Source of the DNA: Acidobacteriota bacterium
GTDB lineage: Bacteria; Acidobacteriota; Terriglobia; Acidiferrales; UBA7541
Assembly (NCBI GenBank): GCA_003225315.1
Contig: QHZD01000017.1
Coordinates: 390,973-454,972, forward strand
Length of the DNA stretch: 64,000 nt
Reading direction: 5' to 3'
Part shown: positions 46,453 through 54,406 of the stretch, piece after piece
How the letters are laid out: each line of letters opens with the position of its first letter
How positions within the stretch are numbered: position 1 is the stretch's first letter
Translations under genes and position numbers: made by a program
The notes under the pieces: model-generated
Seen by the model: only the letters and a program-made list of their open reading frames with translations
Databases searched by the model: none
Told to the model about the DNA's origin: nothing

Positions 46453-47769
46453 CTAATGCGGTTGAGCCTTTGTCTTGTCCGAGACTACTGCGCCAGCTTT
46501 CATGACCCAACGCACATTGTTGATGGCCACGTTGATGTCGGCGAGCGGATCGCCTTCGACGGCGACGAGGTCGGCGAAATAGCCTGGCGCAACGGCACCC
46601 AATTCGTTTTCTTTCCCCAGTAATTCCGCGGCGTTTGTGGTGGCGGTGCGCAACGCCTGCTCCGGGGTCATTCCGGCTTTCACGAACCAGCCCAGCTCGC
46701 GGGTGTTCTGCCCAAACATGGTGTAAATCGCATCCGAACCCATCGCAAATTTCACACCGGCCTTGTGCGCTTTGCGCGCCGTCTCCAGATTGCGCTCAAT
46801 GAACGCCTTGGTCTTCTCCTGAAAACCGTTCGCATAACCAATCTTCTGCCAGTTGTCCAGGTAGTAGCGGTTGTGATCGATGGTTGGGACATAAAACGTG
46901 CCGCGCTTCGCCATCTCGGCAATCGTCGCGTCGTCCATGTCCGTGGCATGTTCCAACGAATCGGTCCCTGCCCGCACGGCGTCGCGCGCGCCGTCCGGGC
47001 CGTACGAATGAATGGCAATCTTCTTCCCGAACTTGTGCGCAGCGTCCACGGCGGCCTTGATTTCTTCGTAGTTGTACGTCTGAAAGCCGGTTACATCGTC
47101 ATCCGTGCCGGTCGAAGCATACATTTTGATCACGTCCGCTCCCGCGGCGATCTGCTGCCGCACCACTCTCAGAACTTCGGGCACGCCGTCGGCGATGCCG
47201 CCAGCAGGAAGATTCAATCCCGGTTTGTAAGGCGCGTTCGTGATGTAAAGCCCGTATCCGCAGACAAACATACGGGGACCAATCATTTCTCCGCGATTGA
47301 TCAAGTCGCGCATGGCAATGTCCATATACTGATCCGCGCCGAGGTCGCGCACCGTCGTCACGCCTGCTTCCAGTGTGCGCAAGGCGCCTTTGCGAGCGAG
47401 AAATACTTCCACAGAAGGAGGATTGCTGGTGAGCTGCTTCAGCATCGGTTCACCTGGAGTCTCATCGGTGTACATCGTCATGTGCGTGTGCACATCGATC
47501 AGCCCGGGCAATCCCGTGAATTTCGACAGATCAATCGTCTCCGCGCCTGGCGGTATCGCCGATGCATCGGTGGTGACCATGCGAATGCGGTCAGCCTCCA
47601 CAATCACAATGGCATTCGTCCAGAGCTTCCCCTTGCCATCCCAGAGTTTTCCAAGGCGCACAGCCTTGATGGCTTTCCCCGTCTTGGCGTTCGCCTTCTC
47701 TTGTGCGTAAATCCCGGGCACACATGCCGCACCGAGAACCGCCGCGAGCAGAACCCTCTTCGTTTTCAT
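46453..47769 (-). CDS. Secreted amidohydrolase family protein
   Basis: About 438 residues from the ATG at 47769, which has GGAG before it and yields a signal peptide (RVLLAAVLGAACVPGIYAQ). It is a metal-dependent hydrolase of the imidazolonepropionase/prolidase-like group: LIDVHTHM holds the first metal ligands, ADVIKMYAST the bridging Lys, IAIHSYGPDG and SLEHATDMDD the other His ligands, and FAMGSDAIYTM the catalytic Asp. Such periplasmic enzymes cleave Xaa-Pro dipeptides or cyclic amides; the substrate is unknown. A tail of a second copy survives at 44531. Confidence 0.88.
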   Translation of the reverse strand: MKTKRVLLAAVLGAACVPGIYAQEKANAKTGKAIKAVRLGKLWDGKGKLWTNAIVIVEADRIRMVTTDASAIPPGAETIDLSKFTGLPGLIDVHTHMTMYTDETPGEPMLKQLTSNPPSVEVFLARKGALRTLEAGVTTVRDLGADQYMDIAMRDLINRGEMIGPRMFVCGYGLYITNAPYKPGLNLPAGGIADGVPEVLRVVRQQIAAGADVIKMYASTGTDDDVTGFQTYNYEEIKAAVDAAHKFGKKIAIHSYGPDGARDAVRAGTDSLEHATDMDDATIAEMAKRGTFYVPTIDHNRYYLDNWQKIGYANGFQEKTKAFIERNLETARKAHKAGVKFAMGSDAIYTMFGQNTRELGWFVKAGMTPEQALRTATTNAAELLGKENELGAVAPGYFADLVAVEGDPLADINVAINNVRWVMKAGAVVSDKTKAQPH

Positions 47770-47862
47770 GGCACACCCACTCCTTCGTCCCATAAACACA
47801 CGCTGAACGATGCCAGTTTTCTAATGCAGTTGTCGATGGAATGCAATCGCGAAGAACGGCGC

Positions 47863-48330
47863 TTACTGCTGGCGGCGAAGCGGCTGAGTGGGTGTCGTAT
47901 TTTGCAGCGAAGAAGCGCTCACAGGAGGCATGGGCGGCGCAACGCCCGCGGTTTGAGAGCCCAGGCCCAATTGCTGAAGGGTTTTCGCATCCAGCTTGCC
48001 GGTCGGATTCAGGCCATGAGTTCCCTGGAATTTTCTGGTCGCTTCAACCGTCGAAGCGTCCCACTTCCCATTCGGTTTCCCCGTGAACGAACCGTCTTTC
48101 GCGAGCGCCCGCTGAATTTCGGAAATGCGGTCAGGAGCGGGAGCCTTTTGCCCCCGTTCCCGCCGGCTCGACCTTCTGGACCTTTTCCCGTGTGAAGCGC
48201 TACTGGCTTTGGAAGGAGCAGCCTTCTTTGGCGCTGCGGCCTTTGCTTGCGCCGTACTCGCGAACACACCTAGCCCCGCCGCCAGGAACAGCGTCAGGGC
48301 CAGGTTGGTCGCTTTTCGGACTCGCATCAT
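47863..48330 (-). CDS. Secreted peptidoglycan-binding domain protein
   Basis: A 155-residue protein with a signal peptide (LALTLFLAAGLGVFASTAQA), a Lys/Arg/Ser-rich basic stretch (about 35-63), and one peptidoglycan-binding domain (PF01471 type): ISEIQRALAKDGSFTG and STVEATRKFQGTHGLNPTGK. The C-terminus is rich in Pro, Ser and Gln. It probably binds cell wall in the periplasm; no enzymatic domain is present. It lies between the amidohydrolase and the HtrA gene, all on the minus strand. Confidence 0.85.
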   Translation of the reverse strand: MMRVRKATNLALTLFLAAGLGVFASTAQAKAAAPKKAAPSKASSASHGKRSRRSSRRERGQKAPAPDRISEIQRALAKDGSFTGKPNGKWDASTVEATRKFQGTHGLNPTGKLDAKTLQQLGLGSQTAGVAPPMPPVSASSLQNTTPTQPLRRQQ

Positions 48331-48369
48331 GATTAGTGTCTGGTTTCGCTCGGTCGTTGGCGCCGCAAA

Positions 48370-49941
48370 CTATTGCTGAGCGTCAACCGGTACTTTGCCC
48401 GACAAGTAGAGCGTCAGCACACGGTCGCTGTCCTGCCGGCGAAGAACCTTGAAGACTACATCTTCACCGTGCTTGAGTTTTGCCACGGCCTTGCGGTAAT
48501 CGGCAACGGAAGTCACCACTTCACCGTTAATCTGGGTAATCACATCACCGCGGCCGAAATTCAAATCATCCGCAAAGGACGCTGGCTCGACTTCCGTCAC
48601 CAGCACGCCCTTTTGCCCTTCCATGCCAACGCGATGCCCGCGCTCCGGGGTCAACTCTTCCACGTGCAGGCCGAACTCCGGTGGCGCTGTTTCGCCAGGC
48701 TGGTCACCCAGGCGGCCCGCGGTGTTCGGGAACACTCGCGTGCGGTCTCCCACCTCGGCAGTCGCTTCTTTCTGCGCGCGGTCACGAATGTAGGTAAGTT
48801 TCACCTTGCTGCCGATAGGAGCTTGCGCAATCGGGTTCACCAGGTCATTTCCAGTCTTCACCGGTTTACCGTTCACACTGGTGATCACGTCACCGCCCTT
48901 CAATCCGGCCTTCTCCGCAGGGCTACCCGGCTCGACGCCTTCGATTACCACGCCGTAAGGAGCGCCCAGCGATTTAAGGGTGATCGGGTTTGTGCTCGGC
49001 TCCTCCTGGAAGCTGACGCCGATGGACCCGCGCGTCACGCGCCCTTGCTTGATAATCTGGTCGTAAACGTTAATGGCCGTAGTGGACGGCAACGCAAAGC
49101 CCACGCCTTCATACCCGCGCCCACCCGTGATGATTGCGGTGTTGATCCCGATGACTTCGCCGGCCAAATCCACCAGCGGCCCGCCGGAATTTCCCGGATT
49201 GATGGCCGCATCGGTCTGCAGGAATCTCTGGAACTGGTGCCCGATCCCGCCGCGGTCCTTGGCGCTGATGATGCCCGCGGTCACTGTTGCTTGCAGTCCG
49301 AAGGGGCTGCCAATCGCGAGGACCCAGTCACCCACTTGTACTCCATCCGAATTTCCAAGTTTCGCGATGGGCAATTCCTTGTTCGCGTCAATCTTGATTA
49401 CGGCCAGGTCCGTGTCTTCGTCCACGCCAACAACTTTGGCCGTGTAGCGCGCGGTTTCTCCGTTCAATTGCACTTGGATCTTCGTGGCCTGCTCGACGAC
49501 GTGGTTGTTCGTCAGAATGTATCCGCGCTTATCCACGATCACGCCGGAACCCAGGCTGCGCTCCGCTTGCGGAGGTCCATCCTGGCGGCCGTCGAAGAAT
49601 CGGTCGAAGAAATCCTGCATCGGGTCATCCTGATCATATGGTTGCGCGCGGCGCTTCTTGGACTGCTTGCGCTCCAGCACTTGCGTCGTGGCGATGTTTA
49701 CAACCGCGGGTTCCACGCGATTCACGATCCCGGCGAACGAATTGGAAGCGGGAATCGGGTCCGGCACTGTAAGCGCCGTCGCTGTAGTGCCGGAGAATCC
49801 AAAGCCCTTCGTCGCCGACACGCGGCCGGAAACGATCGAGCCAATAAGAATTCCAACTACCAGCGTGAACGCGACAAATACCGCGGCGAGTACTTTCCGG
49901 CGCCGCGCCCAATCCATGAGTTCCTTCACTTGCTCTCCCAT
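48370..49941 (-). CDS. DegQ/HtrA-type periplasmic serine protease
   Basis: About 523 residues from the ATG at 49941. A signal anchor (LAAVFVAFTLVVGILIGSIV) leads to a trypsin-like domain with the triad in LTNNHVVEQ (His), DTDLAVIKI (Asp) and GNSGGPLVDL (Ser). Two PDZ domains follow (EPGSPAEKAGLKGGDVITSV and a second near residue 450, FGRGDVITQINGEVV). This Do-family protease acts on misfolded periplasmic proteins. It faces away from the ECF sigma gene. Longer upstream starts would place the anchor internally. Confidence 0.94.
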   Translation of the reverse strand: MGEQVKELMDWARRRKVLAAVFVAFTLVVGILIGSIVSGRVSATKGFGFSGTTATALTVPDPIPASNSFAGIVNRVEPAVVNIATTQVLERKQSKKRRAQPYDQDDPMQDFFDRFFDGRQDGPPQAERSLGSGVIVDKRGYILTNNHVVEQATKIQVQLNGETARYTAKVVGVDEDTDLAVIKIDANKELPIAKLGNSDGVQVGDWVLAIGSPFGLQATVTAGIISAKDRGGIGHQFQRFLQTDAAINPGNSGGPLVDLAGEVIGINTAIITGGRGYEGVGFALPSTTAINVYDQIIKQGRVTRGSIGVSFQEEPSTNPITLKSLGAPYGVVIEGVEPGSPAEKAGLKGGDVITSVNGKPVKTGNDLVNPIAQAPIGSKVKLTYIRDRAQKEATAEVGDRTRVFPNTAGRLGDQPGETAPPEFGLHVEELTPERGHRVGMEGQKGVLVTEVEPASFADDLNFGRGDVITQINGEVVTSVADYRKAVAKLKHGEDVVFKVLRRQDSDRVLTLYLSGKVPVDAQQ

Positions 49942-50334
49942 ATCAACAACCCCTTTATATTGGCCCCCGAAGCCCTGTTTCGCCAGCGGCCGTACTCGGC
50001 CTGCTGCCAAAGTATAACACTGTCAATTCCAGTGGGTTGCAGCCGAATTGCGTTGCGCTGGAGCAATCACTGTCCGATAGGCCGGGTACCTTGCGATTTT
50101 TGTTCTCCATAGTATTGGACGCAGGAACCCAGAAAATTGTTGTCAAGAGTGGCTAAGTTTTCCCCGCAGCCGTGTAACCACTTGCGAGTCAAGGGCTAAC
50201 CGGCGGCTCGGAAGCTGCCTGAGCCTGGGATTTCTGTTAACACTTTCCCACGCCCAGCGTCTTGCATACCGACTTGACGTTGGCTCACCATGGCTTAAAA
50301 AGTGGGATACAGCATTGACTTTCGAGCCTCAAGC
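49942..50334. other. Divergent intergenic region between htrA and the ECF sigma gene
   Basis: About 390 bases hold no gene. TTGACG at 50274-50279 and TAAAAA 16 bases later form a weak promoter match for the sigma gene. Nothing else is recognisable. Confidence 0.45.
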
Positions 50335-50919
50335 ATGGAACGTCAGGCTGTGATTGCGTTGCCTGCCGGCGAATCCCGCGAGGAAGACTCGCTCGTCAGC
50401 GCCGCTCGCAATGGCGATCGAGCCGCGTTCGGGTGTCTCTACGACCGCTACGCCCGCATGGTCCACGGCATCCTGCTCGCTCGCGTTCCGCCCCGCGAAG
50501 TGGATGACCTCGTTCAGGAAGTCTTCCTGCTGGCACTGCGTCAGCTTCATGGCTTGCGTGAGGTTTCTCGTTTCGGAGCCTGGCTGGGGACGATTACGCG
50601 GAATCGCGCGAACGATTACTTCCGTAAGACGATTCCGGATGAAAAGGTCACGGAGCCCGTGGACGAGAATCACGCCGAGAGCCGGACGACCAATAGCACA
50701 GCCGATCAGGAGGCCGCCATGATTTTAGGCGTGGTTCGCGGACTACCGGAGGCATATCGCGAGCCGCTCATCCTTCGGCTCGTGGAGGGCATGACTGGGC
50801 CGGAAATCGCGGCACGCACGGGGCTGACGCACGGCTCGGTTCGCGTGAATCTTTATCGAGGCATGCAAATGCTGCGCGAGAAACTGGCGGAGTCTGCCAA
50901 AGGCGCATCGTTGGCCTAA
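50335..50919 (+). CDS. ECF-type RNA polymerase sigma factor
   Basis: About 194 residues. Region 2 covers AFGCLYDRYARMVHGILLAR and DLVQEVFLLALRQLHG, the DNA-opening part. Region 4 has LPEAYREPLILRLVEGMTGPEIA and GSVRVNLYRGMQMLREKL, the -35-binding helix-turn-helix. A GTG 33 bases upstream is also possible. The following gene encodes a FecR-like protein with one membrane segment, which is likely its anti-sigma factor. The stress signal and regulon are unknown. Confidence 0.9.
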   Translation: MERQAVIALPAGESREEDSLVSAARNGDRAAFGCLYDRYARMVHGILLARVPPREVDDLVQEVFLLALRQLHGLREVSRFGAWLGTITRNRANDYFRKTIPDEKVTEPVDENHAESRTTNSTADQEAAMILGVVRGLPEAYREPLILRLVEGMTGPEIAARTGLTHGSVRVNLYRGMQMLREKLAESAKGASLA

Positions 50920-50937
50920 GGGCCTAAGGAATAGTTT

Positions 50938-52008
50938 ATGAAAGACGATTATTTGTGGGATGGTTCCGGCGAACCTGACCCGGAAGTCCAAAAACTCGAG
51001 GAAGCCCTGGGGCGATATCGCCAAAATCAACCTGCGCCTAAGTTTGACGAGATCACTCAGACTCATAAAGCGAAACGGCCCAGGAACTTTTTCAATTGGA
51101 GATGGGAATACCAGCTTAGCGCTGTCGCGGCTTCCCTTCTGCTTGCGGTGACGGTGTTTCTTTTCATGCGGCAAAGATCACGTGGAAACCCCGGACCGTC
51201 ATGGGACGTTGTCCGTTTGGAGGGCGCACCGCGTGTTGGCTGGCATTCCCTGGGTGAAAAGTCGGGACCGGGAAAGCTGGGTATTGGCCAAACGCTTGTG
51301 ACGGACAGCACTTCACGCGCCAGCATTACGCTTGATGAGACGGGCCGTGTGGAAGTGGACCCCGGCTCGCGCCTCCGGTTGGTCACAAATGGGCCAGGCC
51401 GCAAAAGGCTTTCTCTCGAGCGCGGAACCATTCACGCCGTTATCTGGGCGCCTCCCGGTCAATTTGTCGTGGATACGCCTTCCGCCGTCGCCGTGGACCT
51501 CGGCTGCATCTACACCCTTCACGTAGACGACTCCGGCACCGGACTTCTGCGCACAACCATGGGCTGGGTTGGCTTCAAGCTGAACGGCCACGAGTCTTTC
51601 ATCCCTGCCGGCGCCATTTGCCAGACGCGCCCTAGGATTGGGCCGGGCACGCCGTATTTCGAAAGTGCCTCTGAATCATTTCGCAGCGCGTTATCTCGAT
51701 TCGACTTTGAATCGCACACGCCCGCGGAACGCAATGCCCTGCTCGGGATCCTGCTTGTTGATGCGCGCAAGGACGACGCTCTTACACTCTGGCACTTGCT
51801 TTCGCGCGTCAGCGACGCGGATCGTCCCGTCGTCTATGACCGCCTTGCTTCCCTGGCTGCGCCTCCCGCAGGTGTAACCCGCGAGGGCATACTCCGCCTC
51901 GACCGTTCCATGCTCGACGCCTGGTGGAATGCCCTCGGCTTTGGTGACATCTATTTGTGGCGCACGTATGAACGCGACTGGTCTCAGCCGTCGCGCAATG
52001 CAAAGTAG
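50938..52008 (+). CDS. FecR-like membrane protein, probable anti-sigma/signal partner
   Basis: A 356-residue protein. The N-terminal 45 residues are cytoplasmic and charged, then comes one membrane segment (LSAVAASLLLAVTVFLFM). A FecR-type beta domain follows (QTLVTDSTSRASITLDETGRVEVDPGS, LSLERGTIHAVIW, GWVGFKL). The C-terminal third is helical with unknown function. AAGGAA precedes the ATG and the sigma gene ends 18 bases before. Unlike classical FecR it has no TonB receptor next to it. Control of the sigma factor is inferred from position. Confidence 0.8.
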   Translation: MKDDYLWDGSGEPDPEVQKLEEALGRYRQNQPAPKFDEITQTHKAKRPRNFFNWRWEYQLSAVAASLLLAVTVFLFMRQRSRGNPGPSWDVVRLEGAPRVGWHSLGEKSGPGKLGIGQTLVTDSTSRASITLDETGRVEVDPGSRLRLVTNGPGRKRLSLERGTIHAVIWAPPGQFVVDTPSAVAVDLGCIYTLHVDDSGTGLLRTTMGWVGFKLNGHESFIPAGAICQTRPRIGPGTPYFESASESFRSALSRFDFESHTPAERNALLGILLVDARKDDALTLWHLLSRVSDADRPVVYDRLASLAAPPAGVTREGILRLDRSMLDAWWNALGFGDIYLWRTYERDWSQPSRNAK

Positions 52009-52145
52009 TTCTTGGATTCCCTCCTCTTACGGCTCCTGCCTGGCGGGTTACGCCGGCGTTGCGCGCAACGAGCACACATCCCTGTCAAGAGAATTGCAAC
52101 CCTGCCTCGCGCGGCGTATGTTTCTGGAGAGCGAGGGGAGCTACC

Positions 52146-52544
52146 ATGCGGATTCCGAGAGTGCAGTCATTTTCATTTCTATTGGCGATCATTATCTTGG
52201 TCCCATGCGCGTCATTCGCGAGCAATACTTCGCCGGAAGTCCCCGTCGTGGATGGCGGAATCGGCCCTTGCAGGGCGGATTTCACGGTGAAGGACGAAGC
52301 GGGCAAGCCCATTTATGACGCCAAGATCAAAGTCACTCTCCGGTACGGAATATTCAACAAGCGCAAGATGGATTTGGAAATCGGCACAAACAGTGATGGC
52401 AAAGCCCGCATCATTGGCTTGCCTGACTCGCCAAAAAAGCCTCTGGAGTTCCAGATCAAGAGCGGTACCGTCTCGAAATCGGTCGAGGACGATCCTTCCG
52501 CAAATTGCACGGCCGTCTACGAAGTCACGCTGTCCGTCCACTAG
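52146..52544 (+). CDS. Secreted protein with a carboxypeptidase-regulatory-like beta domain
   Basis: A 132-residue protein starting at the ATG at 52146, which follows GGGAG. A signal peptide (FLLAIIILVPCASFAS) is followed by a small Ig/CnaB-like domain: FTVKDEAGKPIYDAKIKVTL and SDGKARIIGLPDSPKKPLEF, the usual pattern of carboxypeptidase regulatory-like folds. It probably lies in the periplasm or on the surface and may bind protein or sugar. It is the third gene of the sigma/FecR cluster. Confidence 0.75.
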   Translation: MRIPRVQSFSFLLAIIILVPCASFASNTSPEVPVVDGGIGPCRADFTVKDEAGKPIYDAKIKVTLRYGIFNKRKMDLEIGTNSDGKARIIGLPDSPKKPLEFQIKSGTVSKSVEDDPSANCTAVYEVTLSVH

Positions 52545-52659
52545 GCTCTGGACAGTTGGCGGTTGTTCATTTACGTTCCTGCCGCCGTTAACATCCTTGC
52601 CGCATCTAGCGTCTTGTCTCCTGAAGTTCGAAACGATTCGAAAGGAGACTTGAAAATCC

Positions 52660-53382
52660 ATGACGCGCTCAATGATTCGTTCCCTGCGTTTGTTCATCGC
52701 GGTGGCGGCAGCAACTCTGACACTCGCAACCGTCGTCCAGGCTGGCCCGCCGCTCATTTGTCACACCATCGAAATTGGGCAGTCCAAATCCTTGCCCTGG
52801 ATCAGCCACAACTGGAACCTCAGCGGCGGCGAAACTTACGACACCAAGAACCTCGTCCGGGACACGTTGGAGATTCTCGCGCCGGACACTCCCATTCTTG
52901 TTCGCATGGAAACGCTGCGCCGCGCCACGCTTTACACCCGTAAAGACCCCGTCGTCGCGAAAGAACTCCTCACGCGTCTCGATGCCCGCGCGACTTCCGC
53001 GGAATCCTCCGGCCATCCCGACGCGCTGGCCTGGTTTGACGTGGGCTATCTCGCGGAAACCTACAAACAGTGGATCGGACAGAATCTGCCGCACATGACT
53101 GACGGCATGCGCATGGATACCAATCCAGCCGCAGGTGTCGACGGCTACGCCCTCGTGAAGAAAGCCCTTACCCTGCGTGCCTCCGCTCTCCACGGCGACG
53201 ACTCACAGATGGAATTCGCGGCTGCCCTAATCACTCTCTCGGGCCCGCAAGCGGAACACCGTGAGCACGCGCAGAAAGCCATCTCTGGCGCCAAAACCGA
53301 TCCCCTTCTGGCGCAAAATCTAGCTACGCGTTTCTTAGGCCCCCAAACCGAAACCGTGGCTCAACTCCTGGCCAAAAACTGA
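52660..53382 (+). CDS. Secreted helical protein of unknown function
   Basis: A 240-residue protein with a signal peptide (LRLFIAVAAATLTLATVVQA). The mature part is mostly helical with repeat-like pieces (VRMETLRRATLYTRKDPVVAKELLTRL, DALAWFDVGYLAETY), which recall TPR-like folds. It has a CHTIEIG strand near the N-terminus. The family was not recognised. It follows the sigma/FecR/Ig-domain genes in the same direction, so it may belong to the same regulated surface module. Confidence 0.7.
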   Translation: MTRSMIRSLRLFIAVAAATLTLATVVQAGPPLICHTIEIGQSKSLPWISHNWNLSGGETYDTKNLVRDTLEILAPDTPILVRMETLRRATLYTRKDPVVAKELLTRLDARATSAESSGHPDALAWFDVGYLAETYKQWIGQNLPHMTDGMRMDTNPAAGVDGYALVKKALTLRASALHGDDSQMEFAAALITLSGPQAEHREHAQKAISGAKTDPLLAQNLATRFLGPQTETVAQLLAKN

Positions 53383-53529
53383 GACTCACTTGCACCCACT
53401 GGATTTGCACAACGCCGGCCCGCCTTCCGAACTACACGAACTGCAACGGAAGCGGGCCCGCCTGTGTTTCATAACTCAACAGTATTTCCGTTTGACCGTT
53501 CCTTGCCCCTTCGCTAAGATGAGCTTCCA

Positions 53530-53781
53530 ATGAAGAAATCTCGCGCTCACTTTAACGTCGTTCTGCGGCCTGAACCTGACGGCGGATTTACAGCGATTGT
53601 TCCTGCGCTCGCGGGTTGCGTAACTTATGGCAGAACGCTGGCCGAAGCCAAGAAAATGGCCAAGGACGCCATTTCCGCGTACATCGAAAGCCTCAAGAAG
53701 CACGGAGAGCGGATTCCAAACGACGACGACTCCCTGGTCGCTTCGCTTGATCTTGAATATGCCGAAGCTTCCCGCCGTTAG
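53530..53781 (+). CDS. hicB: HicB-like antitoxin
   Basis: An 83-residue protein with a partial RNase H-like HicB fold: SRAHFNVVLRPEPDGGFTAIVPALAGCVTYGRTLAEA and KDAISAYIESLKKHGERIP. In HicBA pairs HicB blocks the RNase toxin HicA. hicB lies first and overlaps hicA by 23 bases, the reverse of the classical order but common. The C-terminal DNA-binding domain of longer HicBs is absent. Confidence 0.88.
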   Translation: MKKSRAHFNVVLRPEPDGGFTAIVPALAGCVTYGRTLAEAKKMAKDAISAYIESLKKHGERIPNDDDSLVASLDLEYAEASRR

Positions 53782-53991
53782 GCCGCGCGAAGTCATTCGA
53801 TTCTTGGAACATCACGGATTCGTTCTCGATCACGCATCGGGAAGTCATTTCGTCTATTACCATCCAAATACGAAACGGCGCGCAGTCGTTCCTCAGCACA
53901 ATCGCGACTTTCCGAAAGGAACTTTGCTTTCCCTACTGCGCGAAGCGGGATCTCAAGGGATGACTTCATCGAATTTCTTCAACGAGGTTGA
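53759..53991 (+). pseudogene. hicA: HicA-like toxin with a one-base frameshift
   Basis: The first 62 codons encode a HicA toxin: MPKLPAVRPREVIRFLEHHG, GSHFVYYHPNTKRRAVVPQH (catalytic His) and FPKGTLLSLLREAG. In the frame as given, the protein then reads through about 50 unrelated residues to 54094. Shifting by one base at the GGG run (53947-53949) gives ISRDDFIEFLQRG and a stop at 53991, the normal HicA end. The core with the catalytic His is intact, so a toxic product is not excluded. A sequencing error is possible. Confidence 0.8.
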
Positions 53992-54090
53992 AGTAACCGG
54001 CAAGGAAACAAATCACGAATCGGTAATGCTGGTATTTCCCGACCTTCGTTGCTCCGGCCAAACGAAAATCCGCCCACTCAAAACTCGCGC

Positions 54091-54119
54091 TTGACTTCCC
54101 CCAACCCCTCCGCTATAAA
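54091..54119 (+). promoter_or_regulatory. Sigma70 promoter of the SAM-II/thrC transcript
   Basis: TTGACT (54091-54096) and TATAAA (54114-54119) are 17 bases apart. The predicted start is near 54126, about 40 bases before the riboswitch. Confidence 0.8.
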
Positions 54120-54144
54120 TAATATAGCTGCGGTTGCGGCGAGT

Positions 54145-54161
54145 CGACTGCTCTGCAGTCG
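54145..54161 (+). repeat. Perfect hairpin before the SAM-II core
   Basis: CGACTGC-TCT-GCAGTCG forms a 7-bp stem with a 3-base loop in the leader RNA, directly upstream of P1 of the riboswitch. It is not part of the known SAM-II fold. Confidence 0.6.
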
Positions 54162-54164
54162 CAC

Positions 54165-54217
<53 letters not shown>

Positions 54218-54247
54218 TTTTCGAGTTTCTTAGAAGATTTTCTGAGA

Positions 54248-54278
54248 CCCTCCGAGCACTTTGGCACGGAGGGTTTTT
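54248..54278 (+). terminator. Intrinsic terminator in the riboswitch leader
   Basis: CCCTCCG (54248-54254) and CGGAGGG (54267-54273) form a 7-bp stem followed by T5. It lies 32 bases after the riboswitch and 128 before the thrC start, so the riboswitch probably controls read-through. Confidence 0.85.
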
Positions 54279-54406
54279 CGTTTCTTCCCCTCCCTGCTGC
54301 CCTAATCGAATTCCATGCGCCCGCTGCCCGGCTATTCGGTGCGTGCCGCCTTGGTGGCTCTCACTGATTGTTGATTCTTGATGGCTTGTATAAAGGAACT
54401 TGCGTT

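Noticed and set aside
46765-48195. Plus-strand frame across the amidohydrolase and peptidoglycan-binding genes
   Set aside because: It crosses two real minus-strand genes and their gap and has no protein-like motif.
48373-50112. Long open frame (579 codons) opposite the HtrA protease gene
   Set aside because: The protease has all catalytic motifs on the minus strand; the opposite frame has no recognisable domain and arises from codon bias in high-GC DNA.
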